Shown here in pieces: positions 19,201 through 27,194 of a stretch of DNA of 64,000 nt. Source of the stretch: Streptomyces sp. NBC_00459 (GTDB taxonomy: Bacteria > Actinomycetota > Actinomycetes > Streptomycetales > Streptomycetaceae); NCBI RefSeq assembly GCF_036013955.1, contig NZ_CP107903.1:3162001-3226000 (forward strand), read 5' to 3'. The notes under the pieces are model-generated. The model searched no databases, was not told the origin of the DNA, and saw only the letters and a list, made by a program, of their open reading frames with translations. Within the stretch, counting starts at the first letter, position 1; the number at the start of each line of letters is the position of its first letter. Both the position numbers and the translations under genes were made by a program.

Positions 19201-22200
19201 GGTCGACTTCTTGTCTCGGCCGTCATAGGTGACGACCGGCCGGTCCAGTTCGTCGTACTCCGTGCGCGACGTGCCCGCGTCCGGGTCGATCGACTTGGTC
19301 TTGCGGCCCAGCTGGTCGTACTCGTAACGCCACACGTTGCTCTTGGCGTCGGTGACCGTCTCCAGCAGACCGGCCACGTTGTACGTGTACTTCGTCGAGT
19401 CGTACGCCACACCCACGCCCGGCGAGGCGCCGCGGTAGTGGCGGATCTCGGCGAGGTTGCCCTGACCGTCGGTGACCGTCGTGGTGGGCACGCCGCCGAC
19501 CGGCGGGTCGACATGCGTCAGCTCGCCGTCGTACGTGGTCGTGGTGCGCCACTGCTCGGCGCCGGAGACGGCGGAGATCTGGGCCGTGCTGCGGCCCAGG
19601 CCGTCGTACTCCAGCAGGCTCTGCGCGCCGACCTGGCTGTTGCTCACCAGCAGCAGTTCGTCGGACGCGGCGCCGGAGGCGTTGTAGGTCGTATTGGTCT
19701 TCTTGACGTTGCCCGTGCCGTCGAACCATGTGTCGGCGACCATGCGGGTGCCGTCCGGACCCTCGGTCTGGATCTGACGGGAGCGCAGCAGGCTGTCGTA
19801 CAGCTGGTACTCGGCGCCGTAGGTTCCGTCGTTCTCGATCTTCTCCGTCTTGATCGCGGTGACCTTGTCCTTGCGGACGTTGTACGAGTACTTGATGCTC
19901 GGCGTCTGCGTCGAGGCCCGGTCCGGCAGCCACACCGAGGTCAGACGGCCCAGGGCGTCGTAGGCCAGGTCCGTCCGCTTGCCGTTCGGGTCCGTCTGGC
20001 CCGTCGACATGCCCCAGGCGGGGACGTAGTCGGTGATGGTGTTGTGCCCGAGGGCGTTGGTGACGGTCGTCCTGGTCAGCAGGCCGTTCGTCTCGGCGTA
20101 GACGGTCTTCGTCTGGTCCGACGTTCCGTACTGCTTGGCGTCCTTCTGTGTCAGCGGCCGACCGTAGGCGTCGTAGGTCGTGGCACCGGTGATCTGGTAG
20201 GTCGCCGTGGTGCCGTCGTGCGACGTCAGCCGCTCGGTCCTGGTCGCGTCGCCCTTGGTGGGCGCCGCGCCGAACGCGCCGTCGTCATAGGAGGTGCGTT
20301 CGTCGGCCAGGACCTGTGTCCTGCGGTCGGGCGTCGTGGCGCACTTGACGGACACGACCTCGCTGCGGGCAGGCAGCGACAGGATGTTCTTCGCCGTGTT
20401 GTCCGCGTAGGTGGTGCGGGTGCAGGTGTCGTCCTTCGTGGTGGAGACGTCGCCCTGGTCGTCGACGGTCAGGACGCGGCCGGTGCCGTTCGCCGTGTCG
20501 TACGTCGTGGTGGACTTCGTCTCGCTCCAGGTGCCGTCGGACTTCAGGCTGAAGCCGCGACCGGTCTGGGGACGCACGATGACCGCGTTGCTGGTTCCCC
20601 AACTCTGTTTCTGGGTCGCGGTGTTGTACTTGACGGGCGTACTGATCGTCTTTCCGACCAGCTTGGTGCCGTCGTAGGTGGCGACCTCCAGCTCCTGGCC
20701 GGTGAACTCCTCGGAGTCCGTGTACGACGCTCCCGTGGAGTCCTTGACCGTCACCGAGCGTGTGCCGCCGGCGGGATTCGCGTCACCGTCCATGCCCTGC
20801 ATGAACGTGTAGTCGACCCGGGTCTTCTGCTGGTCGGCGGTGCCGCTGGTGACCTTGACCTTGCCGTAGCCCTGCCAGCCGCCCCAGGTCAGGTACTTGG
20901 TGTCGGTGATGCCGTCCGGCTTCGCCTTACGCCAGGCCGCGTCACCCTGGTAGTCGTAGCGGGTGACCATGCCGTCGCTGCCGCCGGTGCGGTCGGTCTC
21001 GATGACCGCGGAGACGACGTACTTGTGGAACCAGTCCGTGATCGGGTCGACGTAACCGGGCGGGGCCCACTTCACGGGGTAGCAGCGCTTGGTCGACTCG
21101 CCCGGTGTGGGCAGGGTGGCCTTGGTGCAGTCGGTCGCGGCGTAGGTGACGTCGAGCTGGGCGCCCGTCTCGCTGAGGACCATCGACAGGCGGAAACGGT
21201 GGAACGGCGCGATGTTGTCGCCGATCGCGTCCACCCGGTTGGCGAGCTGCTCGCCGAACAGGTCCACGGAGGGCAGCTTGATCGCCGTACCGGCGCGGCC
21301 CTCGTGCTCGATCTTCGACAGCCACAGCGTCTTGGAGTCGTCACCGTTGTCGGTGAACAGGTGGGTGAGTGTCCAGGCGTCCACGTCCGAGTAGGTCGTG
21401 GCGTCCTTGCGCATCTGCGTGACGACCGACGTCAACCGCTTGGTCGTGAAGAAGGTCTGGACCGGCGAGGTGCACTTCGTGCTCGCCTTGCACTCCTGGT
21501 CGACCGGGACGTCCGGCCACTGGGCGGCGTTCGCCTTGGTGCGCTTGCTCTCCGCGCAGTCGAAGTCAGCGGTGGGCAGGCAGCGTTCGGCGGTGTTGAG
21601 GACGATCCGCGCCGGGGCCTTGGCCGCGTAGACCTGACCGTCGCGCTGACCGTAGTCGATGCGCTTGAGGTAGCCACCGCGGTGGTACGCGGTGCCGTTG
21701 ACGTCCGTCTTCCCGTTGAGCGCGTAGTAGTTGGTCTCACGCTCGTAGAAGTAGGACATCACGTTGCCGTGACTGTCCTTGACGTAGTCCAGGCTCCAGC
21801 GCCAGGCCTGCTGGCAGTGGGCGCTGGTGAAGGTGGCGTTGTAGCAGGGCTCACCGGAGTCGTCGCCGAAGACCGGGGCGGTCCAGACCGAGTTGGTCTC
21901 CTCGTTCCCCGTCGCCCAGCCCGGAAGGCGGTTCTGGCCGAAGTAGTACTCCGTGCCGTCCGAAGTGGTGATGCGCCAGTACTCACCGTCGTTGTCGCCG
22001 TTGGTGGCACTGGTCAGCTTCTCGACCTTGCTGCCGTCGTCGGACGACATGTGCCACTTGCCGGTGGTGTCGTCCTTGACGAGCTCGCCGGAGGAGCCGT
22101 TGAGCATGACCGTGGCGTTCTCGAACGCCCAGCACTGCTCACCGGAACCGTCGTGACCGTCCTCGGAACAGGGCTTGTAGCGGCGCTCGATGTAGCCGGG

Positions 22201-23175
22201 GTCGTAGGAGAAGCCCTCACCGATCCACGAGCCCTGGTTGTTGGTGGCCGAGGTCCGGCCGTCCGCCGACTGGGACGAGTAGCCGAGGCCCACGGTGGGC
22301 GTCAGACCGCCCGGGGTCGGCACCGACCGGAAGGGGTAGTTCCAGTTGAACGCGCCGGAGGAGGTGGCGACGCTCCAGCTCGACGAAGGCGCGAGGGCCG
22401 TGGCCTTGTACGTGCCCTGGGCGCTGGACGGTCCCGCGGCCACGGCGACCAGGGAGGTCGCCTCACCCGCCATGGTGGAGACGCCGTCGGCGGGCGCCGG
22501 GGCGGCGGTCACGTCGGCGGAGACGGTGCCCGTCTTCACGTCGTTGACGGTCGGCAGCACCTTGGGCTGCTCCGGGCACTCCTTGCTGCCCGGCACGGCC
22601 ACCGTGGCACAGGCCGGCAGCTGGACCAGTCGGAGGCGGGAGGCGTAGGAGCCGCCGAAGCCCTCGGCGAACTCCGAGTAGTCCACGGTCAGCCGGACCT
22701 TGGCGGCCGTCTTCTCGCCGTCGGCACGCTCGACGCCGAGGAGAACACCGGCGCCGAGCTGCCCGGCCCGCTTCGGGTCGAGAACGTCGACGCGGACCTT
22801 GTCGGCGGCCTGCGCCGCCCTGACCTTGGCCTTGGCGCTGCCGACCTTGACCGGCAGGCCGCCCGCCTCGGTCGCGGCAGCCGCGCCTACGGCTATCTCG
22901 GCGCCGCCCTGCTCGGGCCACACCGCCTTGTCGAGGCCCTTGACCGCGGCCTTGCGCGCCGGGTCGGAGGGGCGGGACTTCGCTTTCGCGTCGGATCCCT
23001 TGGCGGGATCCCCGTCGTCCTGGACGCCGGGGCGGCTGGTGCGGCCCCGGTCGCCGTCGTCGAGCGCCAATGCCTGGACCGACGAAGCCGAAAGCGCGAG
23101 CGAAAGCCCGATCACTGTGGCGACGATCGTCTGTCTGGGCATACGGCGGCTCAGTGAGCGGCCACGGAAGAACAT
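16258..23175 (-). CDS. Secreted RHS-repeat polymorphic toxin with Hint protease and C-terminal HNH-like nuclease domain
   Basis: The ATG at 23175 (MFFRGRSLSRRMPRQ) has GGGAG 7 nt upstream. An ATG at 23205 is weaker. The product is 2305 residues. Domain order: signal peptide (to about 37); N-terminal beta-rich region with GGLTPTVGLGYSSQSADGRT; many YD repeats (YDALGRLTSV, YEYDQLGRKTKS, YDELDRPVV); RHS core (about 1765-1860: LGAREYDSAIGKFISVDP, NGYAYANNSPVTHADPSG); a 180-residue linker with a hydrophobic Gly-rich part and Lys-rich end; a Hint domain (2041-2186: CHSFLPGTKVLLADGST, TTTHPFW, VLVHNC); and a 119-residue tail (2187-2305). The tail has GDHLQDLQLGGTDTLGN and SVNSSLGAQI, the His-Asn-Asn pattern of HNH nucleases without the zinc cysteines. 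Hint autocleavage would free the tail. The target is inferred to be DNA or RNA. Confidence 0.9.
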   Translation of the reverse strand: MFFRGRSLSRRMPRQTIVATVIGLSLALSASSVQALALDDGDRGRTSRPGVQDDGDPAKGSDAKAKSRPSDPARKAAVKGLDKAVWPEQGGAEIAVGAAAATEAGGLPVKVGSAKAKVRAAQAADKVRVDVLDPKRAGQLGAGVLLGVERADGEKTAAKVRLTVDYSEFAEGFGGSYASRLRLVQLPACATVAVPGSKECPEQPKVLPTVNDVKTGTVSADVTAAPAPADGVSTMAGEATSLVAVAAGPSSAQGTYKATALAPSSSWSVATSSGAFNWNYPFRSVPTPGGLTPTVGLGYSSQSADGRTSATNNQGSWIGEGFSYDPGYIERRYKPCSEDGHDGSGEQCWAFENATVMLNGSSGELVKDDTTGKWHMSSDDGSKVEKLTSATNGDNDGEYWRITTSDGTEYYFGQNRLPGWATGNEETNSVWTAPVFGDDSGEPCYNATFTSAHCQQAWRWSLDYVKDSHGNVMSYFYERETNYYALNGKTDVNGTAYHRGGYLKRIDYGQRDGQVYAAKAPARIVLNTAERCLPTADFDCAESKRTKANAAQWPDVPVDQECKASTKCTSPVQTFFTTKRLTSVVTQMRKDATTYSDVDAWTLTHLFTDNGDDSKTLWLSKIEHEGRAGTAIKLPSVDLFGEQLANRVDAIGDNIAPFHRFRLSMVLSETGAQLDVTYAATDCTKATLPTPGESTKRCYPVKWAPPGYVDPITDWFHKYVVSAVIETDRTGGSDGMVTRYDYQGDAAWRKAKPDGITDTKYLTWGGWQGYGKVKVTSGTADQQKTRVDYTFMQGMDGDANPAGGTRSVTVKDSTGASYTDSEEFTGQELEVATYDGTKLVGKTISTPVKYNTATQKQSWGTSNAVIVRPQTGRGFSLKSDGTWSETKSTTTYDTANGTGRVLTVDDQGDVSTTKDDTCTRTTYADNTAKNILSLPARSEVVSVKCATTPDRRTQVLADERTSYDDGAFGAAPTKGDATRTERLTSHDGTTATYQITGATTYDAYGRPLTQKDAKQYGTSDQTKTVYAETNGLLTRTTVTNALGHNTITDYVPAWGMSTGQTDPNGKRTDLAYDALGRLTSVWLPDRASTQTPSIKYSYNVRKDKVTAIKTEKIENDGTYGAEYQLYDSLLRSRQIQTEGPDGTRMVADTWFDGTGNVKKTNTTYNASGAASDELLLVSNSQVGAQSLLEYDGLGRSTAQISAVSGAEQWRTTTTYDGELTHVDPPVGGVPTTTVTDGQGNLAEIRHYRGASPGVGVAYDSTKYTYNVAGLLETVTDAKSNVWRYEYDQLGRKTKSIDPDAGTSRTEYDELDRPVVTYDGRDKKSTTVYDKLSRVSTTWLGDADTGTKLTETRYDKAGWLGQVYGTLSYVSPTEYFATAVQSMDEFYRPLKTAYQVPASQGSLAGTYVYSQTYNRDGTLQTTGLPAIGDLPAEALTYTYDALQRPMTMTGTANSYVTNTVYGKNSQLQQLELFAGGSGKKVWQTYSYETGTDRLTRSVVDVYGATAPAKDSRYSYDQAGNVLSIADTANSASPDLQCFAYDSRQRLQDAWTPAATATTAAGSGTRGSTTPVDGTGPSACTAAAGSGALGGPAPYWKSYETDAIGNRTSEINHDTSLNAANNITRSYEYGGAGALGDGPHQVTKITEQTPTGAKQSSYEYDAMGNTTKRTIGGDAQILVWDDSGALSKVTEASGSETTYLYDAGGSRVQRKDPSGTTVYLPGTELKLSADGTKKEATRYYEYAGQTVAVRTAAKTSFVSSDHHGTGEVAIDSATGAISQRRFDPFGVDRGEKTGAWPGEKGYVGGTIDASTGLTHLGAREYDSAIGKFISVDPIIDYTQPQQINGYAYANNSPVTHADPSGMIVPECREGLIECRGGVPVTNTDPEVAKAQSDVSKASSDVGAAQQQQSAAKQRIKSAGKALVKIARDILGVDAALDCISTGDVGSCGETLLNIAGSFAGGLAGKILAKYGAPWNWAKGIKLAKRVTGLVGDLIGGAKSLWNANKAVGRAKLGLSKATEKLADVRKKAAEALKKRKKTEEPECHSFLPGTKVLLADGSTKAIEKVKLGDKVVVTDPKTGETTVREIAGTIVTEDDKAFADLTIKGPSGKPEALIATTTHPFWVASEGEWIKAGDLEPGMTLRTPSGATVELTGVRSFEKRQRTHDLTVTGIHSYYVSVGSTPVLVHNCETLELVYKEGWDDTQRAQADAKVAHLNQLAEEGKLVKTKSVRIEKGSAAGRLRKAGTDVPDGYHGDHLQDLQLGGTDTLGNMGPLDGSVNSSLGAQIAARIKNLPMGTRICSVTICDAT

Positions 23176-23288
23176 CCGGCAACTCCCTGATCGTAGGAAG
23201 GTCATGAAGGGAAGGTCATGAAAGGAAGAGGCGTTACGGGTGTGCCGGGCCTACGACAGGCCCGGCACACCACCTGTGTGACGGTCGG

Positions 23289-26200
23289 TCACATGTCGGT
23301 GACGGCCGTCAGCGCGGCCATCTGCTGCACCGCGACCGGGTCGGCCGCGCCGCTGTACACACGGACCTCGTCGATCGCGCCGGCGAAGTACTCGCTCGCC
23401 CCACGCAGCGAACGGCCCACCTGGAGACCGCCGGTGGCGGACCACAGGGTGTTGTCCGTGCCGTAGGCACCGGCGACGAGCTGGCCCTCCACGTACAGGC
23501 GGATCGAGTTGGCGAAGGCGTCGTAGACCACCGCCAGGTGCTGGCCGGAGCCGCCGGTGTCGGGCAGTTCCTGGTCGTCGGTGAAGGTGACGACCGAGGG
23601 GGCTGCCACGTCGGTCTTCGCCACGGCCAGCTCCCACTGGCCGGTGGTGGCCTGGTAGCGGACCTGGACGCGGTTGGTGTTGGCGCCCGGCAGGGACAGC
23701 ACCGTCTGGGACTTCTCCGGGTCCAGCGAGGTGAGCTGGGCGCGGGCGGTGACGGTGAAGCTGGTGTTGCCGGTGACCGGGGCGGTCGCGGTGGACGCGT
23801 AGTCCCCGTCGCCGTCCAGGACGAGGTTGCCGTCGCCGACCAGGGCCGCGGTGTCGAACAGCGGGTCGGCCGGGCGGTAGATGGAGGCGTTGCCCGCGAG
23901 GGTCAGGGCCTGGCCGCCGCCGGTCTCGGTGACCGAGCCGTTGGTGGCCTGGTCCAGCTGCCAGTAGCCCTTGCGGTCCGGCTTCACGGTCATCAGCTCG
24001 GCGACCTGGGCCGTCGGCAGGACCCGGTCGAAGACGCGGACCTCGGCGAGGTCACCGGCGAAGTTGTCGCGGTAGCCGCTCTTGGCCGTGGACCGGCCGA
24101 TCTGCAGCGGACCGTACGACTTCCAGGTGGAGCGCCGGGTGGTGGCGGCCTTCAGGTCCTTGTTGATGTAGAGCTGGAGCTGCGGGCCGCCGCTCTTCTG
24201 CGCGTCGTACACACCGGTCAGCAGGACCCACTGGTCCTTGACCACGGAGACCCCGGTGGAGACGGCCTTCCACTCGCCGAGCGAGTCCACGTCGGTGACC
24301 GGGACGGAGAACTTCCAGGTCTGCGCGGAGGCGTCGTAGCCGAGGGTGAAACCGGGCTCGCCGGTGCCGTCCTGGCTGATTACCGTCATGTTCCTGTCGA
24401 GCGCGGTGGGCCGCACCCAGGCGCTGACGCTGAAGCTCTTGGCGGAGTCGAGCACGGTCTCGCTGGTGTCGAGGTAGGACTCGGCGGTGCCGTCGAAGCG
24501 GGCCGCCTTGTCGGCCTTCCCGCCGGGGCCGTCCACACCGAAGGCGACCGTGGTACCGGCGGTCGCCGAGAACTCGCCGCTCTCGTCGTGCGCCTCGGTG
24601 TCACCGACCTGGTCGGCCAGGTTCCACTGGGCGACGACCGGCTTGCCCTCGCTCACCAGGAAGTCGTACGGCGTGCTGCTGGCGTGCGCCGCCTTGTCGA
24701 TGGCGACCACCTCCAGCACCTGGCGTCCGGAACGGGTCGGCATCCACTGGACGGAGACCGAACCGCCCGCCGCGGCCGGGGTGAGCGTGGTCATCGCCGC
24801 GCCGTTGAAGGAGTACTGGTACTTGACGACGTCGTTGTCCGGGATGGCGTCGTTCGGGTTCGGCGAGAAGGTGAAGGTGCCGTAGGTGCCCACACCGTCG
24901 CGGTAGACGGTGTCGGACGGGTACTGCTTGGAGTGCACGAGCGGCTTGCCCGGCCACGTCTTGTCGTAGACGAACTCGCAGCGCTGGGCCGGGTCCCCGG
25001 CCGAACTCCACGGGCCGTCACCGTCACCGTCGTTGGCGCGTGCGCTCCAGTAGATGACGGTGTTCTGCGGGATCAGCGACTTGACGGTGTGCTCGAACTT
25101 GGTGTTCGCGGTCGGGGCGAGCGCTTCCTTGGTCGTGAAGAGGTACGAACCTGGTGTGGTCCCGCCCCACTCGACCTTGAACTCGACCCGCACCTTGTCG
25201 GTCTGGCCGTTGCCGTGGTCCGGGTCGCTCGCGATGGCCATGAGCTTCGGCGGCACGTCGGTGGTCGGACGGCTCGCGCCCCACTTGCAGACGCCACCGG
25301 GGTCCGTGGACATGTCCGACGTCTTGATCTGCCGCGGCAGGTTGTTGTACTTGATCGACAGATACGCGTTGCCGCAGATCCGCTTCCACTCGGCGAAGCG
25401 GGACTCGTCGGTCGCCCGCAGACCCAGCGTCATCGAGTTCCAGCCACCCGTGGCAGCCGCCTGGACCTCACTCGTCAGCTCGGGGTTCTTCTCCTTGCTG
25501 CTCTCGAAGTGCAGGTTGGCCTGGCTGGAGCAGGAGGTCGGGGAGATCGCCTTGTCGACCGTCCCGATGTGGTCGTCCCAGTCGTCCGAGGTGTTCGACC
25601 AGTTGCTCGACGAGTTGAGGCTGTAGTTCGCGCCGCCGATCCGGTAGAGCCTGATGGGCTCGGCGGTCGGCGTGGCACTGTAGATGTGCTCCACCCGCGC
25701 CGAGAACGTCGCGCCCAGGATCTGCTTCCCCTTGTAGAAGGCGAGCGGCATCGTGAACATCACGCGCCGGGTGCCGACCCCGTTGCAGGAGACCGGGTTG
25801 TAGTCCGTCGGGCACTTGCCCACGCCCGCACTGCCCGAGTACTTCCAGTCCTGCTCGGTGGGCATCCCCGACATGACACCGGTCCAGGAAGTGCGCGAAG
25901 TGGTGCGCTGGATCGGGTCGATGACGACCGGGAAGACCGTGCCCGCGCCCGTCAGGAGCTTCTGGTCGGGGACGAGGCTCAGCCTGCCCTTGCCGACCTC
26001 GACGCCCAGCGGGGCCACCCGGCCACCGCCACCGGGACCGTCGAGAGCGGGCTCGGGAGCCGCTTCCGGGCCGGCGACGGCGCCCGCATCAGGCGCACTC
26101 GCCGTCGCCGACTCCAGCGCACCCGCCGTCGCCGACTTCAGCGCCTTCGCGACCGCCTTCGGCCCCTGCTCGCGCGCGGCACTCTCCTCGACCGCGGCCG

Positions 26201-26957
26201 AGTCCCACATCGCGGGCTTGCCGGCCTGGAAGACGGTGCCGCCGACGACCGCGTCCTCCGCGAGGATCGCGCCGGTCGCGTCCTCGGCGACCTTCAGACC
26301 GTCGGTGGTCATGCCCAGGTCGAGCCGGGCCAGCCGGGAATCGGCCGCTGCCTCGGGCGTCTTGACGACGATCAGATGGCCGAAGCCGTCCGCCTCCGCC
26401 CGTACGGTCAGGTCGACGCCGGGCAGGACCTCGGCGTAGGTGGCGGTGTCGCCGTCGATGCTGGGCGCGGGCAGCTTGCCGTACGGCCAGGTCAGGGCGA
26501 ACTCACGGCCCGCCCGCCGCATCGTGACGAACGGCTTGTCCGCTTCTCCGGCGGAGAACGCCAGGTCCACGGTGGCGGCCTTCGGCCCCCAGGTGCCGTC
26601 GGCACGCTTCACGAGCGCCGGGTCGACGGAGACCCACTTGCCGCCCTGGACGGTGCGGACGGGCTCGGTGTACTCGCGGGCGGTGAAGGTGCCGTCGGGC
26701 TCCGCGAAGATCTCCCGGCGCTCCGAGCGCAGTCCGATCACCTCGGCCCGCTTGCCGCTCTCCTTCGCGACCGCCATGGCCTGCTGCTCGGTGACCAGCG
26801 GCTGGTCGGCCGCGACCGGCGCCGGTGCCGATGCCTCCGGTGCGCCGCCCGGCAGGGCCGCCAGGGTCCCGGCCGTCACCGCGCCGGTGACGGCTGCCGC
26901 GACTGCGGCGCGCAGCACGAGGCCACGCCGTATCGGTTTGGGTCTGTCTGCGGACAC
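23289..26957 (-). CDS. Large secreted protein with two LamG-type domains
   Basis: The GTG at 26957 (VSADRPKPIRRG) is favoured by GGGAG 9 nt upstream. An ATG at 26981 lacks a site. It encodes about 1222 residues. A signal peptide (RRGLVLRAAVAAAVTGAVTA) is followed by an N-terminal region typical of streptomycete RHS-associated proteins (TFTAREYTEPVRTVQGGKW), an Ala-rich linker, a central beta-rich domain with several Cys residues, and two LamG/concanavalin-like domains in the C-terminal third (AESYLDTSE...FSVSAWVRPTALDR and NTSFTVTARAQLTS), each ending in a DLAEVRVF- or IDEVRVYSG-type strand. Carbohydrate or surface binding is the usual LamG role. It precedes the RHS toxin by 113 bp on the same strand, so a shared transcript and cooperation in toxin display are plausible but inferred. 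Confidence 0.85.
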   Translation of the reverse strand: MSADRPKPIRRGLVLRAAVAAAVTGAVTAGTLAALPGGAPEASAPAPVAADQPLVTEQQAMAVAKESGKRAEVIGLRSERREIFAEPDGTFTAREYTEPVRTVQGGKWVSVDPALVKRADGTWGPKAATVDLAFSAGEADKPFVTMRRAGREFALTWPYGKLPAPSIDGDTATYAEVLPGVDLTVRAEADGFGHLIVVKTPEAAADSRLARLDLGMTTDGLKVAEDATGAILAEDAVVGGTVFQAGKPAMWDSAAVEESAAREQGPKAVAKALKSATAGALESATASAPDAGAVAGPEAAPEPALDGPGGGGRVAPLGVEVGKGRLSLVPDQKLLTGAGTVFPVVIDPIQRTTSRTSWTGVMSGMPTEQDWKYSGSAGVGKCPTDYNPVSCNGVGTRRVMFTMPLAFYKGKQILGATFSARVEHIYSATPTAEPIRLYRIGGANYSLNSSSNWSNTSDDWDDHIGTVDKAISPTSCSSQANLHFESSKEKNPELTSEVQAAATGGWNSMTLGLRATDESRFAEWKRICGNAYLSIKYNNLPRQIKTSDMSTDPGGVCKWGASRPTTDVPPKLMAIASDPDHGNGQTDKVRVEFKVEWGGTTPGSYLFTTKEALAPTANTKFEHTVKSLIPQNTVIYWSARANDGDGDGPWSSAGDPAQRCEFVYDKTWPGKPLVHSKQYPSDTVYRDGVGTYGTFTFSPNPNDAIPDNDVVKYQYSFNGAAMTTLTPAAAGGSVSVQWMPTRSGRQVLEVVAIDKAAHASSTPYDFLVSEGKPVVAQWNLADQVGDTEAHDESGEFSATAGTTVAFGVDGPGGKADKAARFDGTAESYLDTSETVLDSAKSFSVSAWVRPTALDRNMTVISQDGTGEPGFTLGYDASAQTWKFSVPVTDVDSLGEWKAVSTGVSVVKDQWVLLTGVYDAQKSGGPQLQLYINKDLKAATTRRSTWKSYGPLQIGRSTAKSGYRDNFAGDLAEVRVFDRVLPTAQVAELMTVKPDRKGYWQLDQATNGSVTETGGGQALTLAGNASIYRPADPLFDTAALVGDGNLVLDGDGDYASTATAPVTGNTSFTVTARAQLTSLDPEKSQTVLSLPGANTNRVQVRYQATTGQWELAVAKTDVAAPSVVTFTDDQELPDTGGSGQHLAVVYDAFANSIRLYVEGQLVAGAYGTDNTLWSATGGLQVGRSLRGASEYFAGAIDEVRVYSGAADPVAVQQMAALTAVTDM

Positions 26958-27099
26958 GCGTCCACTCTCCCGTCGATTCATGTCTGTCTGGGAAGTCAAG
27001 GAACCGCAGGCACCGGGCCGTCACCACGAAGGGGAGGCCCTGCCATGAGAAGCCGTGCCTGGCGCGGCTGTTGAGGGTGCGGTGATGGCGCGGCGGCCG

Positions 27100-27179
27100 G
27101 CCGTCTCGAAGCCGGTCGCCCCTTCCGAGGCCGGTCGCCCCTTCCAAGGCCGGTCAGCCCTTTCGAAGCCGATCGGGCC
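27100..27179. repeat. 19-bp tandem repeat (three full units plus partials)
   Basis: Units GCCGGTCGCCCCTTCCGAG (27111), GCCGGTCGCCCCTTCCAAG (27130) and GCCGGTCAGCCCTTTCGAA (27149) are flanked by partial copies. They fill the gap between the FG-GAP gene stop (27195) and the LamG gene start (minus strand order). Confidence 0.75.
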
Positions 27180-27194
27180 GCCGCGCGGGCGTCG

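Noticed and set aside
18262..23157. A 1631-codon open frame on the plus strand opposite the RHS gene
   Set aside because: Arg/Gly/Val-rich composition is a mirror of high-GC third positions in the real minus-strand gene, with no domain, signal or family resemblance.
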